A stretch of DNA of 64,000 nucleotides from Paraburkholderia polaris (GCF_012927345.1 NZ_JABBGJ010000031.1:62001-126000), one strand, 5' to 3'; counted from the first letter of the stretch, positions 54,134 through 62,773 are shown. A program made the numbers and translations. Notes: a model not told the origin generated them from the sequence alone.

Positions 54134-54425
54134 CTATGATTTCAGATGTAACTAATCCACCCGGAAGCTCACTGTTTGGTGTCGTCATTCTTCGTTTGGT
54201 CGTACATCCAGATTACCGACCCCCCAAAAAAGCCGATGCAACGCACACCCAAGCTGCCACGTTTCCTGCAACCGGGGCAATTGCAGAACGCGCCGCCGCG
54301 CCGCGCGAAATCCCGGCGAAATGCAGCATCTTTTGATCCCTCAGCTTGCCGGTTTAGCTTTACCTTGACTCTGCATAGGCGCGGGTACTCTGGTTCGTAC
54401 CTATTCAAACCTCACGGAGCCGAAA
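54134..54425. other. Intergenic stretch upstream of the plus-strand gene
   Basis: About 290 bases. TTGACT at 54365-54370 and TACTCT at 54386-54391 form a possible promoter for the plus-strand gene, though the 15-base spacer is short. A minus-strand frame with a Cys cluster (FCNCPGC) is present but lacks a start signal. Confidence 0.35.
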
Positions 54426-55334
54426 ATGCTTGATGCTAGAGTTGCGCACAACATCGTAAAAGACAACCTGCCGCTTTACGTTGAAGAACCGCAGACCCTG
54501 ATTACCCGCGCGTTCAATTTCACGTTCGACCATATCAACGCACTTCGCCGCCGCGGGGATCTGACCTCCCGTAACCTCCGCCGCATGGTCGAGCGTCGCG
54601 TTCTACCGACCCTTAACGCGCGCGGCTACGGTGCATGGCTTTCCGACGTTGATGGAACACCGGTCCTGCACTGCGTGGTCACCGCCGGCAATGCTACCCT
54701 TGGTCTACTTTCGCACGGTTTCGTCATACGCCTGACAGACGGCCGGTGCATCGATAAATCCCGCATTTCCATCACGCCGCATGCGATCGCCCGTTTCCTG
54801 CAACGTACAGATAACCCCGACTTCAAAAGCATCATTCGCTCGCTCAAAGTAGCCCTCCTCGTCGCAGAGTCGCTGCGAACGTCGTTTATCGATGCTGGAT
54901 GCAAGCAGGTCGCGATTCCGGCCGGCGACGGACTCTTCGTTGGCCAGTTCAAGGAGGAGGTCCCGGAACAACGTGACCCACGTGCCCCGCACACCACTGG
55001 CGATCTTCCCGCTGAACGTCTGCCGGATTCCGGCCACCTTTGCCTGGAGCTCAGCACCTGGTTCGTGCCCGGCGGCAACGGTCGCGAGAGCCCGTGGCGC
55101 AGGGTGAAGACGTACTACGGGATGAAGCTGCGCAAGCTGGACAACCTTCCGGCTAGCGAACTCTGCAACGAACTGCGCCAGACGACCTCTCGCATGCTTA
55201 CTGCGCCGACCATCACAGAATGCTTTCCCTTCCTGCAGGACGCGCATGAGCGCAGAGACGACATTGTGGAAACCACATGGCGGATGGCGCGAAAGCAGGC
55301 ATCGCAACCTGAGCCCGCCTCACTTGCGGCCTGA
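54426..55334 (+). CDS. Hypothetical protein, 302 residues
   Basis: The only intact plus-strand gene between 36.6 and 64 kb. CGGAGCCGAAA precedes the ATG. A soluble protein with a central ISITPHAIARFLQRTDNPDF segment that resembles a conserved His-containing motif of various mobile-element proteins, and a helical C-terminus. No domain can be named. Its opposite direction suggests its own regulation. Confidence 0.75.
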   Translation: MLDARVAHNIVKDNLPLYVEEPQTLITRAFNFTFDHINALRRRGDLTSRNLRRMVERRVLPTLNARGYGAWLSDVDGTPVLHCVVTAGNATLGLLSHGFVIRLTDGRCIDKSRISITPHAIARFLQRTDNPDFKSIIRSLKVALLVAESLRTSFIDAGCKQVAIPAGDGLFVGQFKEEVPEQRDPRAPHTTGDLPAERLPDSGHLCLELSTWFVPGGNGRESPWRRVKTYYGMKLRKLDNLPASELCNELRQTTSRMLTAPTITECFPFLQDAHERRDDIVETTWRMARKQASQPEPASLAA

Positions 55335-55476
55335 AGCAGCGTTAGCCCGAATCCCAAACCCGATATATGGCAGGCGTCGATGCCGGCTCCCGAAAATGCT
55401 CACCTCATCACCGACTCGCCGGCAGGAGATACGTTGAACGTACATCCTCTCTCCTTCGGCAGGCTTTTCGGCATTT

Positions 55477-56178
55477 CTATCTGTCGTTGGTGTCGTTGTT
55501 CACGTACATCGACTGGATGCCCACCCGACCTGGGCCTGTGAAGCGATTGACCGTGAAGTTAAACCCTGCCGCAAACAAGCCACTCGACAGCCGGTCGACT
55601 ACGGTATCCATCTTGACTTGCGGATCTTTATAAAGCCAGCCGCCCGGCTCGACGTCTATCGATTCCCCGGCAGCGAGGACTTTTTCGAACACATTCCCAT
55701 AGCCGTGCAACCAGAGCACCCCGTCTTGGGCATGTCCGCGAAACTTGTCGATGAAAAACCCGGTCTGGCCGAAAAGCATGTTCGATATTCCGCGAATCCG
55801 CTCGAATGTGTATTCGATGTTAGCCGTCGCGGCGAGGAATTGATGTTCCCGCACATGAAGCTCCTCGCCGGCGCGCAGGTGAATCGGCACCACGTGCCCG
55901 GCACCGTCACGACTGAACGCGATAATCCCGTCGCCGCTCGCTTCCGTAACGAACACCTGCATACCGGCAAGCATGCGCTTGATCGCCCCTTTGACTGGCT
56001 TGATGCTGATGCGGACGCTCGGATTTTTCCAGAGGAGAATATGGTGCTCGAAGTAGACCGGCTGATTCGACACGTCAACCGACAAGACCGGGACGAGTTC
56101 GCCGCCGATGTGATAGGTGACTCCGCCGAAGGTCTCGTCGGAGGCTGCAGTCGGCAAGATGCGCGGTAACTGATTCAT
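55477..56178 (-). CDS. AIM24-family protein
   Basis: A 233-residue protein of the AIM24 family, a beta-barrel of the tryptophan-RNA-binding-attenuator type. Typical segments: ILLWKNPSVRISIKPVKGAI, GHVVPIHLRAGEELHVREHQ, GLFAAGFNFTVNRFTGPG. Bacterial members have no firm function. The ATG follows GGGAAATAAAG. It is convergent with the 302-residue gene. Confidence 0.85.
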   Translation of the reverse strand: MNQLPRILPTAASDETFGGVTYHIGGELVPVLSVDVSNQPVYFEHHILLWKNPSVRISIKPVKGAIKRMLAGMQVFVTEASGDGIIAFSRDGAGHVVPIHLRAGEELHVREHQFLAATANIEYTFERIRGISNMLFGQTGFFIDKFRGHAQDGVLWLHGYGNVFEKVLAAGESIDVEPGGWLYKDPQVKMDTVVDRLSSGLFAAGFNFTVNRFTGPGRVGIQSMYVNNDTNDR

Positions 56179-56194
56179 TTACTTTATTTCCCTG

Positions 56195-56596
56195 TTAGTG
56201 CACGTGATTCCACGCTTCTGCGATAGGCGCTAAAGAGATCGGTAACCTCTCCGCAGCCGCTAACGCCGAAGTTCCTGTCCTATCTTTTGCGTGCTCGCTC
56301 GATGACTTCATCAGCGAGGTTCGCGGCATGGTTAGCTTCATTCGCCGCGCGTTGAAATAGCCGAACATCCAACTCGCCAGAAGCAGCCCGAAGGCAAACC
56401 ACGCCCCAGTGCGCTTCCAGATGCCCGGATACAGCCCCTCGTGCCCGGTTCCCACAAGTAGCAAGTCAAGAGCACCGGTGACGCCGAAAAAGAACACCGC
56501 GATGCCGGCGAACGCGCTCGACCATCGGATGAACCTCGCAATCCGTCGCCGCATGGGGAGGCTTTCGCTGGACCATCGTCGAGTCACGTTCGTCAT
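56195..56596 (-). CDS. Small membrane protein, 133 residues
   Basis: Two hydrophobic helices (AFAGIAVFFFGVTGALDLLL and WFAFGLLLASWMFGYF) are followed by a charged cytoplasmic tail. The start is uncertain: the ATG at 56596 overlaps the stop of a possible 28-codon frame (56593-56679), and a later ATG at codon 15 is possible. Only 16 bases separate it from the AIM24 gene, so they may act together at the membrane. Confidence 0.6.
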   Translation of the reverse strand: MTNVTRRWSSESLPMRRRIARFIRWSSAFAGIAVFFFGVTGALDLLLVGTGHEGLYPGIWKRTGAWFAFGLLLASWMFGYFNARRMKLTMPRTSLMKSSSEHAKDRTGTSALAAAERLPISLAPIAEAWNHVH

Positions 56597-56675
56597 CCTT
56601 CTGTGGGATCTCGAAGGACGTCACTGGCCCCTCGTCGCGCGCGTGCCAACGAATATCGCGAAGTCCTTTCCAGTG

Positions 56676-56771
56676 TCATTCGGCCGCCTTGACACAGTCG
56701 CGCTGTCGCCGCCTGAATCGCGCCTCGTCCGGACCGAAATCGCTTCCGAATGGCTTGCTCTGCTTTGTCAT
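56676..56771 (-). CDS. Very small protein, 31 residues
   Basis: An excellent AAGGAGCACCCA site precedes the ATG. The product starts MTKQSKPFGSDFGPDEARFR and is highly charged. An ATGA at its stop could couple a further 28-codon frame. Function unknown. Confidence 0.5.
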   Translation of the reverse strand: MTKQSKPFGSDFGPDEARFRRRQRDCVKAAE

Positions 56772-56844
56772 TGGGTGCTCCTTGGTCGCGCTTTCCAAAA
56801 GTTGTATAGTGCCGGCCGCACGCCTGCCTTGGCTGGTACGTGGG

Positions 56845-57159
56845 TCAGGCCAAACCTTGCTCGGCCCGCACAAACCGCAGTGCTGCAGACGAATAGTCTT
56901 CACCGTAATCCACCGCGATTTTCCCATCGGCCGCCAGCTTCCGTCCTAGCTCGGTCAGACTGAGCATCTGGGGAAGGAGTTTGCGCAAGGAAGCCATATT
57001 CGTGATTGCGATGTCCACGTCCATCGCGAACTGGTCGAGCGTCTTCGATTTGTCGATTGCAAAGGGATCGGGGCGATCTACACCATCTTTCTCGCTTTGC
57101 AGCTTCTGGCAAAGTGCGAGCAATTCGATTCCGCGTTCTACTTGCGCCTCGAAATCCAT
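56845..57159 (-). CDS. Hypothetical helical protein, 104 residues
   Basis: AAGGAAAAAAG precedes the start. A helical, possibly coiled protein (VERGIELLALCQKLQSEKDG). No family recognised. The 160 bases upstream, to the next gene, hold only AT-rich DNA. Confidence 0.65.
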   Translation of the reverse strand: MDFEAQVERGIELLALCQKLQSEKDGVDRPDPFAIDKSKTLDQFAMDVDIAITNMASLRKLLPQMLSLTELGRKLAADGKIAVDYGEDYSSAALRFVRAEQGLA

Positions 57160-57320
57160 CTTTTTTCCTTAAAAATCAACAAGACCGCAATACAACTTCC
57201 ATCCGCGCCAGCCTCTTCCTCTAAAAAACCCCTTTCAAATCAGGGGCGGCACTATACGACTTTATTTTTGCTCATCACGCTTCGGTAATTTGCTCATAGG
57301 TGTAGGTATTCATCGTTTTC

Positions 57321-57602
57321 CTATCTTTTCGCAGCTCGTGCGATCACACTTCGCGCCAGTCCGTCAGCGACTCGCTCCTCTATAACGCGTTCGTCGAGCG
57401 ACGTTTCCTCAACGCGAGTAGCGATAGCGTCCAGAGCGGCAGGCGTTCGGCTGAAAATCACGCAAGTCACATCTTCGTTCTGCCCGCCAATCCTCGTGTT
57501 GGTAGTCACCGTGCGAACCGCTTGGTACAGGCCGCATTCGAGCATCGCCTTCGTCGCGGCGGCCATCATCTGTTGCGCTGTCTCAATATCCATGTGAGCC
57601 AC
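57321..57602 (-). CDS. Hypothetical protein, 93 residues
   Basis: Starts at a GTG (57602) with a GGAC site or at the ATG three codons later. The sequence AVRTVTTNTRIGGQNEDVTC, VIFSRTPAAL suggests a small alpha/beta fold. No family recognised. Confidence 0.6.
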   Translation of the reverse strand: MAHMDIETAQQMMAAATKAMLECGLYQAVRTVTTNTRIGGQNEDVTCVIFSRTPAALDAIATRVEETSLDERVIEERVADGLARSVIARAAKR

Positions 57603-57629
57603 GTCAGGTCCGCTCTATCTGGTAATGAT

Positions 57630-57803
57630 TCACGCTGTCAGCGCGCGTCTCAGGCCCGCAACAATGAAGCCGAGGCCTAGCAGACCGCAAATACCAGCAC
57701 CGGCAGCATAGGCCAGATGACCTTGAGTCGCCGCCAAGTGTCCGAATACAAGGCCGAGTGCAAGAAACATTGCGGACGAAACGAAATTTGCGATTGATTT
57801 CAT
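57630..57803 (-). CDS. Small two-helix membrane protein, 57 residues
   Basis: CGGGAGCAAACC precedes the start at 57803. Two hydrophobic stretches (SSAMFLALGLVFGHLAA and YAAGAGICGLLGLGFIVAGL). A CGGAAAA box lies upstream (57816-57822). Function unknown. Confidence 0.6.
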   Translation of the reverse strand: MKSIANFVSSAMFLALGLVFGHLAATQGHLAYAAGAGICGLLGLGFIVAGLRRALTA

Positions 57804-57828
57804 GGTTTGCTCCCGTTTTCCGATCCGT

Positions 57829-58263
57829 TTAAGCCCCGGCTTTGGCCGGGACGGAGACGATTTCAACCAGCGTTCCGGGCTTAACGTCCGCCGTGCTCAT
57901 GCCCCACGTGCGCAGCTCTGCGTTCCACGCCCCGGTGTAGCTCTTGACCTGACATGACTCGTTGATCCAGCCGCCATATGCGCCGATCTCACGCGCGTAC
58001 TCGGGCGCGTCATCGGTCGATACGACGCGATCACTTATCACTAGGGACATGCCGCTACGCGGCGACGCGGGAGTGATGATGAAAGCGGTTTTCGTGCGTC
58101 GGCCAGTGAAAGTCCCCGCGCCGTGTGTTGCCGCCTTGGAAGCATCAGCGAAGTCGCACGAAACCGCGTCCTTCGCAGACATGGCCCACGCCGGTCCCAA
58201 ACACGGATCATGGCTTGCCTGGGCGGGCGCAAGACCGATTAGCGCCAAAAGTGCCATCAACAT
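57829..58263 (-). CDS. Exported protein, 144 residues
   Basis: A signal peptide (MLMALLALIGLAPAQAS) is followed by a mature part with two or three Cys (DPCLGPAW, VSCDFAD, NESCQVKSY), possibly disulphide-bonded in the periplasm. GAGGACTAACG precedes the ATG. No family recognised. Confidence 0.68.
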   Translation of the reverse strand: MLMALLALIGLAPAQASHDPCLGPAWAMSAKDAVSCDFADASKAATHGAGTFTGRRTKTAFIITPASPRSGMSLVISDRVVSTDDAPEYAREIGAYGGWINESCQVKSYTGAWNAELRTWGMSTADVKPGTLVEIVSVPAKAGA

Positions 58264-58286
58264 CGTTAGTCCTCTTTTCCGATTGG

Positions 58287-58700
58287 TCAGAGACGCGTCC
58301 AGCTAACCGTACCGTCTTGGTTTATGTAACCACACGGTAGCTCATCGTCGCGGAACACGATGGCACCATCTTCTCGCAGAAGGAGTTCGGCAAGCACCTT
58401 CTGGCTCATCTCCTCACCCGGCACGTCGGCGTGCGTCAACGGACGCCTCGCGAGCGATCGGAGTCGGCAATATTCCTCTTCCGGGATTCCACCGATGAAG
58501 AGTTGCGTTTTGACAAGGGAACCGCTATCGGAAGAGTCGGCCCGACTTTCGCCCAGCACCAACAAGGACCCTGCATTCCTCAGTGCTTCCGCAAGTTCAG
58601 AGCGACGCGTCTCGCTCACGGGCTCGCCGTTCTCATCGGTGATCGAGACCGATGCTTGCATCGCGACCACTCCTGAGCTTCGATCTGTAAATTTCGTCAT
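58287..58700 (-). CDS. Hypothetical protein, 137 residues
   Basis: A soluble acidic protein (SVSITDENGEPVSETRRSEL, LLREDGAIVFRDDELPCGYI). GAGAGCC precedes the start. The CGGAAAA box follows its stop by 5 bases. No family recognised. Confidence 0.62.
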   Translation of the reverse strand: MTKFTDRSSGVVAMQASVSITDENGEPVSETRRSELAEALRNAGSLLVLGESRADSSDSGSLVKTQLFIGGIPEEEYCRLRSLARRPLTHADVPGEEMSQKVLAELLLREDGAIVFRDDELPCGYINQDGTVSWTRL

Positions 58701-58743
58701 CTTGGCTCTCTTTGTTGCGCAGCCGGGGCCGCTTTTCCGACCT

Positions 58744-59103
58744 TTAATAGCTATGGAGTATGAAGTGACGAACGAGCGATACCGTCATCCCAATAAGACC
58801 GAACGCGCAGAGGATCACGGCAACAGAGGCCATCGCGATCATCTGGAAACGCTCGCCACGCGACGAGGTAGCTTGGTTCAAAACGGCCATGACTTCGCCC
58901 ACATCCACAGCATTTGCCCGGTGTACCCGGTAATGCGTGTCGCTCACGCGCTCGAATAAATAAGTGTCGCCGCCCAGGGTCGTTTCCCCGGCGTTCTTGA
59001 GCGCTTGCATCCATGTTCGACTTCCCCGAGTGACGTTGGCTTGCTCAACAAGCCATTGCTCGATGTGTTGTCTCGGGTAGACGCGGTCATTGAGTAAGTC
59101 CAT
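58744..59103 (-). CDS. Protein with C-terminal membrane anchor, 119 residues
   Basis: The N-terminal part is soluble (YLFERVSDTHYRVHRANAVD). One strong helix near the end (MIAMASVAVILCAFGLIGMT) anchors it. Only GGAAAAG precedes the ATG. No family recognised. Confidence 0.62.
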   Translation of the reverse strand: MDLLNDRVYPRQHIEQWLVEQANVTRGSRTWMQALKNAGETTLGGDTYLFERVSDTHYRVHRANAVDVGEVMAVLNQATSSRGERFQMIAMASVAVILCAFGLIGMTVSLVRHFILHSY

Positions 59104-59116
59104 GATCTTTTCCGAC

Positions 59117-59608
59117 CTATCGCAGAACTTCTATGTTTGCGTCCCCGTGCATCTGTCGCGCTGCGCGGACGGCTTCCGAAATTGTTGCGTAGTGTCCCCG
59201 AGAGCCGAATGCCGATGCGCCGCTCGATGAGGTCACCGAGAAGGACCATCCACCCGATTCAATCGGAACAATGCAGATCGTCCTATCCGGAATATCGACC
59301 TCGTGGATACCCGCGTAGGTGCCGTGGTTCTCGGTTCCATCGTCCACTTCTTCCCCGATTTCGAAGTCCGAGGGATGTTTCCCCCGCAGGAGCCGGGCGA
59401 CGTGCTCGCTATCGTCCAAATCACCACGGCGCAAGACGTCAACGAGAACGTCCTGCAGGAGATTGGCTGAGTCGGCCGCCAGCGTGTGCGGCTCGCTGAG
59501 GTAGACGTCAAGCTGGTCATTGACCCCGACAACAAAAGCCGAAGCGGCGCCATGCGCGGATCGCTCGCTGGCCGGGGGAAAATGGAACAGATGAACGGTC
59601 GTTCTCAT
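59117..59608 (-). CDS. Hypothetical protein, 163 residues
   Basis: A soluble protein with a repeated-strand C-terminus (GIHEVDIPDRTICIVPIESG, GWSFSVTSSSG). GAAGG lies 11 bases before the ATG. A hairpin (GGCGC/GCGCC-like) and a CGGAAAA box lie in the leader. No family recognised. Confidence 0.65.
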   Translation of the reverse strand: MRTTVHLFHFPPASERSAHGAASAFVVGVNDQLDVYLSEPHTLAADSANLLQDVLVDVLRRGDLDDSEHVARLLRGKHPSDFEIGEEVDDGTENHGTYAGIHEVDIPDRTICIVPIESGGWSFSVTSSSGASAFGSRGHYATISEAVRAARQMHGDANIEVLR

Positions 59609-59681
59609 AATGCTTAAAACCTTCTCGTCTCACGGCTACCGGCCGTTCGCGGGGCGTTTGTGCGCCGGATGCTTTTCCGAC

Positions 59682-60143
59682 TTATTGGGCGCGACGCGCC
59701 CGATCCACGATAGATGCCGCGAGTTCAGCGGCGACAGCGGCCTGGGCCGATTCTTGCACTCCATGCTCGCCAATCCGACCGCGCTCCTCGCCCGTCGGAA
59801 TCAGCCGCGCGACAACTGCACCAAAATTCACCTGTTCCCCTGAAGGGACTGTTGCTACACCATCCTCGAAAAAGATAACGCCATCCCGAAGGTATAGCCA
59901 TCGAAGGGCGTCCGCGCCACGGGTTGCAGGAGGGTCAGAGTCAGGGGTTCGATGTTTGATGTGCAGATAGATGTGCCGGTGAACACAGCCTCGCAGACGA
60001 CTCAGTTCCCGGTCGCGAACAGGATCATCCGAGCGGAAGGGATCGCCCTGTTCAAGTTGCAGCAGTCGGCGAACAAACACAAATCCAGTCAGGAGAATCC
60101 CTGCCAGTAGGCCAGCGAATGCACCGATGATAAAAATCCCCAC
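59682..60143 (-). CDS. Protein with N-terminal membrane anchor, 153 residues
   Basis: A GTG start at 60143 with AAGGGGCAGAAC is chosen; the open frame to 60230 is not protein-like. The N-terminal helix (IFIIGAFAGLLAGILLTGFV) is an anchor, the rest is soluble and charged. Function unknown. Confidence 0.62.
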   Translation of the reverse strand: MGIFIIGAFAGLLAGILLTGFVFVRRLLQLEQGDPFRSDDPVRDRELSRLRGCVHRHIYLHIKHRTPDSDPPATRGADALRWLYLRDGVIFFEDGVATVPSGEQVNFGAVVARLIPTGEERGRIGEHGVQESAQAAVAAELAASIVDRARRAQ

Positions 60144-60165
60144 GTTCTGCCCCTTGCCTGTTTTC

Positions 60166-60447
60166 CTATGAGCTGGCCAGTGGCCGATGCTTGCGGTCCA
60201 AACGATCGAATCGAGCCGCCGCGAATGCAACGTAGACCCGGCCCACCGTGTTGCCGATGAACGTATTCGAACGTGACGCCGTGAAGGAGTATTGGTCGCG
60301 CTCTTGACCGTCCGCTTCCATGACCTTTCTGCTCTCGATAGCCGTAGAAAAGTGCTCGCCGTACCAACGATTAATGAGCGCGACGCCCATCGCGGCTAGT
60401 AATGCAAGCAGCGTTGCAATTGAGACAACCATAGTAATCAAAGTCAT
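60166..60447 (-). CDS. Protein with N-terminal membrane helix, 93 residues
   Basis: The start at 60447 follows AAGGAAAACTTAGTC. One helix (MVVSIATLLALLAAMGVALI), then a soluble domain (QYSFTASRSNTFIGNTVGRV). Function unknown. Confidence 0.6.
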   Translation of the reverse strand: MTLITMVVSIATLLALLAAMGVALINRWYGEHFSTAIESRKVMEADGQERDQYSFTASRSNTFIGNTVGRVYVAFAAARFDRLDRKHRPLASS

Positions 60448-60464
60448 GACTAAGTTTTCCTTGG

Positions 60465-60800
60465 TCAATCTTCGTCCCAGTAGTCTTCGAGGTTCACGCC
60501 CTCGACTTCGGGATGCACGCGCTTGATTGCATCGTATGCAAAAGCGCGTGCGGCGTCATCGGTGGGGAAAAACAGAGGCTCGACGTACGGGCTCTGATAT
60601 GGCTTCGAGATCCCCTCGATCAGGTCGAACTCTCTGCCAAAATCCACTTCGATGAACCAGCGTCCATCACGGCATCCGACGAGATTCAGCGACGAGTCTG
60701 GATACCCCTTCTTTGTTGCCCATTGGATTAGTCCGTCGAGATGCTCGTGTGCGTTCGTGTCAAACATCACGTGCGTGTTCGCTTGCTCTTCCTGTCTCAT
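60465..60800 (-). CDS. Hypothetical protein, 111 residues
   Basis: The start at 60800 has GGAAAACGGTG. A soluble acidic domain (DGRWFIEVDFGREFDLIEGI) resembling small alpha/beta phage proteins. The open frame to 61136 is not protein upstream of this start. Confidence 0.63.
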   Translation of the reverse strand: MRQEEQANTHVMFDTNAHEHLDGLIQWATKKGYPDSSLNLVGCRDGRWFIEVDFGREFDLIEGISKPYQSPYVEPLFFPTDDAARAFAYDAIKRVHPEVEGVNLEDYWDED

Positions 60801-60814
60801 CACCGTTTTCCGGG

Positions 60815-61009
60815 TTACTGCGCTTTGATAGCCAGCGTCAGGTGTTCGACCTTCTGGACGCAGACCGTGATGCCCAACGCGCCATTCTGTTTCGTCGCTC
60901 CGGTCGGGCAAGTCGGATGCGTGCTTGCGTAGACGTTGGCCCCGACGAACACCACAGCGCCCGATGCGATGACCGCTGCCGCGATCGCAAAACGTTTCTT
61001 TCTGGTCAT
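60815..61009 (-). CDS. Small exported or anchored protein, 64 residues
   Basis: The ATG at 61009 has CAGGAAC nine bases earlier (an ATG two codons before is also possible). A signal-like helix (RFAIAAAVIASGAVVFVGA) and two Cys (HPTCPTG, ITVCVQK) suggest a periplasmic disulphide peptide. Confidence 0.58.
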   Translation of the reverse strand: MTRKKRFAIAAAVIASGAVVFVGANVYASTHPTCPTGATKQNGALGITVCVQKVEHLTLAIKAQ

Positions 61010-61060
61010 ATTCATGTTCCTGTTTTCCAGTGCCGCGCGAGGCGGCGATTTTCCGACCTA

Positions 61061-61144
61061 TCAGGATTCTTCCGACACGCGCCCCGGCCATGCCACTCGT
61101 GGTCGTCCTCACGGCCACATTCCAGCGAAACAACAATCCTTCAT
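61061..61144 (-). pseudogene. Very small gene with an in-frame TGA
   Basis: GAGGACGAC precedes an ATG. The frame reads MKDCCFAGMWP, TGA (61109-61111), then GRPRVAWPGRVSEES and a final stop. CGGAAAA boxes lie on both sides, as for the other small genes. It may be a decayed slot, a sequencing error or stop read-through. Confidence 0.35.
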
Positions 61145-61166
61145 GTCGTCCTCGCTTTTCCGTGAT

Positions 61167-61484
61167 CTAGTTCCGAATCTCTTTCGTCTCGCTCTCGCGC
61201 CACGCTTGACGAATAATTGCCGTCATCGTTTCGATGATGGCCTGTCGATCTTTTTCCCCGACGCGTTCCAGATGGAATGCTTCTTCCAACGGCGCACCGT
61301 GGTCGTCGCTAAGTTCGTGGGCGATTGCGCGAGCGGCCCGGTGCGCCCAATCTTCCGCAACTGGCGGATTCTGCGCCGGATCGAGATGCCAGTTTTCTCT
61401 TTGCCACGCTTCGCTCGCGTCAAAAGGCCGAGCATCACCGCGCGCAAGGGCGCGAATCGCCATATCTGCCAAGGTCATTGCCAT
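61167..61484 (-). CDS. Hypothetical protein, 105 residues
   Basis: Helical protein (AHRAARAIAHELSDDHGAPL, AIIETMTAIIRQAWRES). The ATG follows CGGGAAAATAACTT. No family recognised. Confidence 0.63.
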   Translation of the reverse strand: MAMTLADMAIRALARGDARPFDASEAWQRENWHLDPAQNPPVAEDWAHRAARAIAHELSDDHGAPLEEAFHLERVGEKDRQAIIETMTAIIRQAWRESETKEIRN

Positions 61485-61499
61485 AAGTTATTTTCCCGG

Positions 61500-61724
61500 T
61501 TACTTGCGCGAGACATTGGGAGGGAGCGACGTTGCAATCAAGTGCCCCGATTCAGCGGCGACGCGGAACGCCTCGGCGTTGCCCTGTGCAAGCGAAACCT
61601 TGCAGCCTGGGTGCCCACTCGAAAGCAGCTTGAGATATTCGTCGCCAGTGAGCCTAAGCGCGTCATATTCAGCACGGTCAACGTTGGCTGCATCGACCGG
61701 TGCGAATGTTTCAGTCTTGTTCAT
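61500..61724 (-). CDS. Hypothetical protein, 74 residues
   Basis: Helical (DRAEYDALRLTGDEYLKLLS) with one Cys. GGGAATCAGCAA precedes the ATG. The leader contains a GGCGC-AAG-GCGCC type hairpin between the CGGAAAA box and the start. Confidence 0.58.
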   Translation of the reverse strand: MNKTETFAPVDAANVDRAEYDALRLTGDEYLKLLSSGHPGCKVSLAQGNAEAFRVAAESGHLIATSLPPNVSRK

Positions 61725-61804
61725 TTGCTGATTCCCAACCGGCTTCCGGCCAGTTTGCGGGGCGCTTGCGCGCCGAATGATTTTCCGTGGTGTGAGGTGT
61801 ACGG

Positions 61805-62020
61805 CTATTCTTCAAGCCAGTGCTGAAACACGATTATCGGAATCCCGTCCGGATCGTCAACGCTTTTGGTCAGGACATGCCCTCTGCTCTCGGCACGGTT
61901 GTCGAACTCGAATACCGGGAGCGCTATCGTGTCAAACTTCTCGCGCTCACCAATGACCACGTAAACCGGTATGCCATTCGGGCTTACGTCAACAGCGTCA
62001 GTGCGTTTCGTCCGTGCCAT
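61805..62020 (-). CDS. Hypothetical protein, 71 residues
   Basis: A small beta-rich protein (GIPVYVVIGEREKFDTIALP, GIPIIVFQHWLEE). AGGTAACGAGCG precedes the ATG. No family recognised. Confidence 0.58.
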   Translation of the reverse strand: MARTKRTDAVDVSPNGIPVYVVIGEREKFDTIALPVFEFDNRAESRGHVLTKSVDDPDGIPIIVFQHWLEE

Positions 62021-62081
62021 CGCTCGTTACCTGATTTCCTGTTTTCCAGTCCGCCGACGTCGGCCGGCTTTCCCGTCGTGA

Positions 62082-62306
62082 CTATCGCTGGAGCTCGTCT
62101 AACGCGTCATTCCAGAGGTTCATCATGCGGGCCGCATCGGCGCGAGAGGCGGGGCTATCCGGCCCCATGACTGCGACGGTCAGTCCACTGTCATCCTCTG
62201 CTTCGAGCATCACCCAAGGTGTGGTTGGGTCAGCCACCGCGAACTTCGGAAGTCGAGACGTGATCTTTACGCGTGTCCGCGTGAAATTCGATTCATCAAT
62301 CTGCAT
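62082..62306 (-). CDS. Hypothetical protein, 74 residues
   Basis: GGAAGGCGAT precedes the ATG. Beta strands (RVKITSRLPKFAVA, WVMLEAEDDSGLTVAVMG) then a helix (RADAARMMNLWNDALDELQR). It recalls small phage or plasmid proteins; not recognised. Confidence 0.6.
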   Translation of the reverse strand: MQIDESNFTRTRVKITSRLPKFAVADPTTPWVMLEAEDDSGLTVAVMGPDSPASRADAARMMNLWNDALDELQR

Positions 62307-62318
62307 ATCGCCTTCCGG

Positions 62319-62456
62319 TTAAGGTTGCCACGGCAGCTTCTTGCGAGTGTCCGACCGGGGACCGTTCGGTTTAAAAACATGAAAGACCGCTATTGCAAAG
62401 AGAGCGAGGCCAGGCACAGCAATAATCCAAGCCATCGCGTAGTCTGATATGTACAT
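62319..62456 (-). CDS. Small membrane protein, 45 residues
   Basis: A 45-codon frame with GAGGATTGTAACG before the ATG. It encodes one helix (AMAWIIAVPGLALFAIAVFH) and a basic tail (PRSDTRKKLPWQP). The 12-base gap to the next start supports coupling. Confidence 0.58.
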   Translation of the reverse strand: MYISDYAMAWIIAVPGLALFAIAVFHVFKPNGPRSDTRKKLPWQP

Positions 62457-62519
62457 CGTTACAATCCTCATCTGCCTACCGGCCAGTACGGGGCGCGAGT
62501 GCAGCGATGCTTTTCCGAG

Positions 62520-62759
62520 TTATCGATTCGAGTTCCACGCCTCAGTCCACTTCGCAAGTTGAGCCTTCGCCGTGCGGTAAGCGTCCGTCTCGAATCTTCC
62601 TGCCAGAACGAGCGCTCGCACTTCATTGCGCTTGCTCTCGATAGCCTCGCCCAGCGCCTCCATCACGCGGTCCTGCGGTGGCCGAACATCGACGCGCCTA
62701 GCCTTCTGTACGGCGTATTGCGCGACAATCTGCGCAAGCACCTTCTGGTTGTGAGTCAT
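62520..62759 (-). CDS. Hypothetical helical protein, 79 residues
   Basis: The start at 62759 has CGGAAAAGC upstream. Helical and basic (KVLAQIVAQYAVQKARRVDV, ESKRNEVRALVLAGRF). No family recognised. Confidence 0.6.
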   Translation of the reverse strand: MTHNQKVLAQIVAQYAVQKARRVDVRPPQDRVMEALGEAIESKRNEVRALVLAGRFETDAYRTAKAQLAKWTEAWNSNR

Positions 62760-62773
62760 GCGATGCTTTTCCG

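Noticed and set aside
54169..54408. Minus-strand frame with a Cys cluster (FCNCPGC) that could be a zinc ribbon
   Set aside because: No usable start codon with a ribosome binding site, and the first half is Arg-rich and unlike a protein. It may be a relic, but evidence is insufficient.
56593..56679. 28-codon frame linked by ATGA at both ends
   Set aside because: The overlaps are striking, but the product is Arg-rich and without protein-like order, so chance is likely. Kept only as a note in the neighbouring entries.
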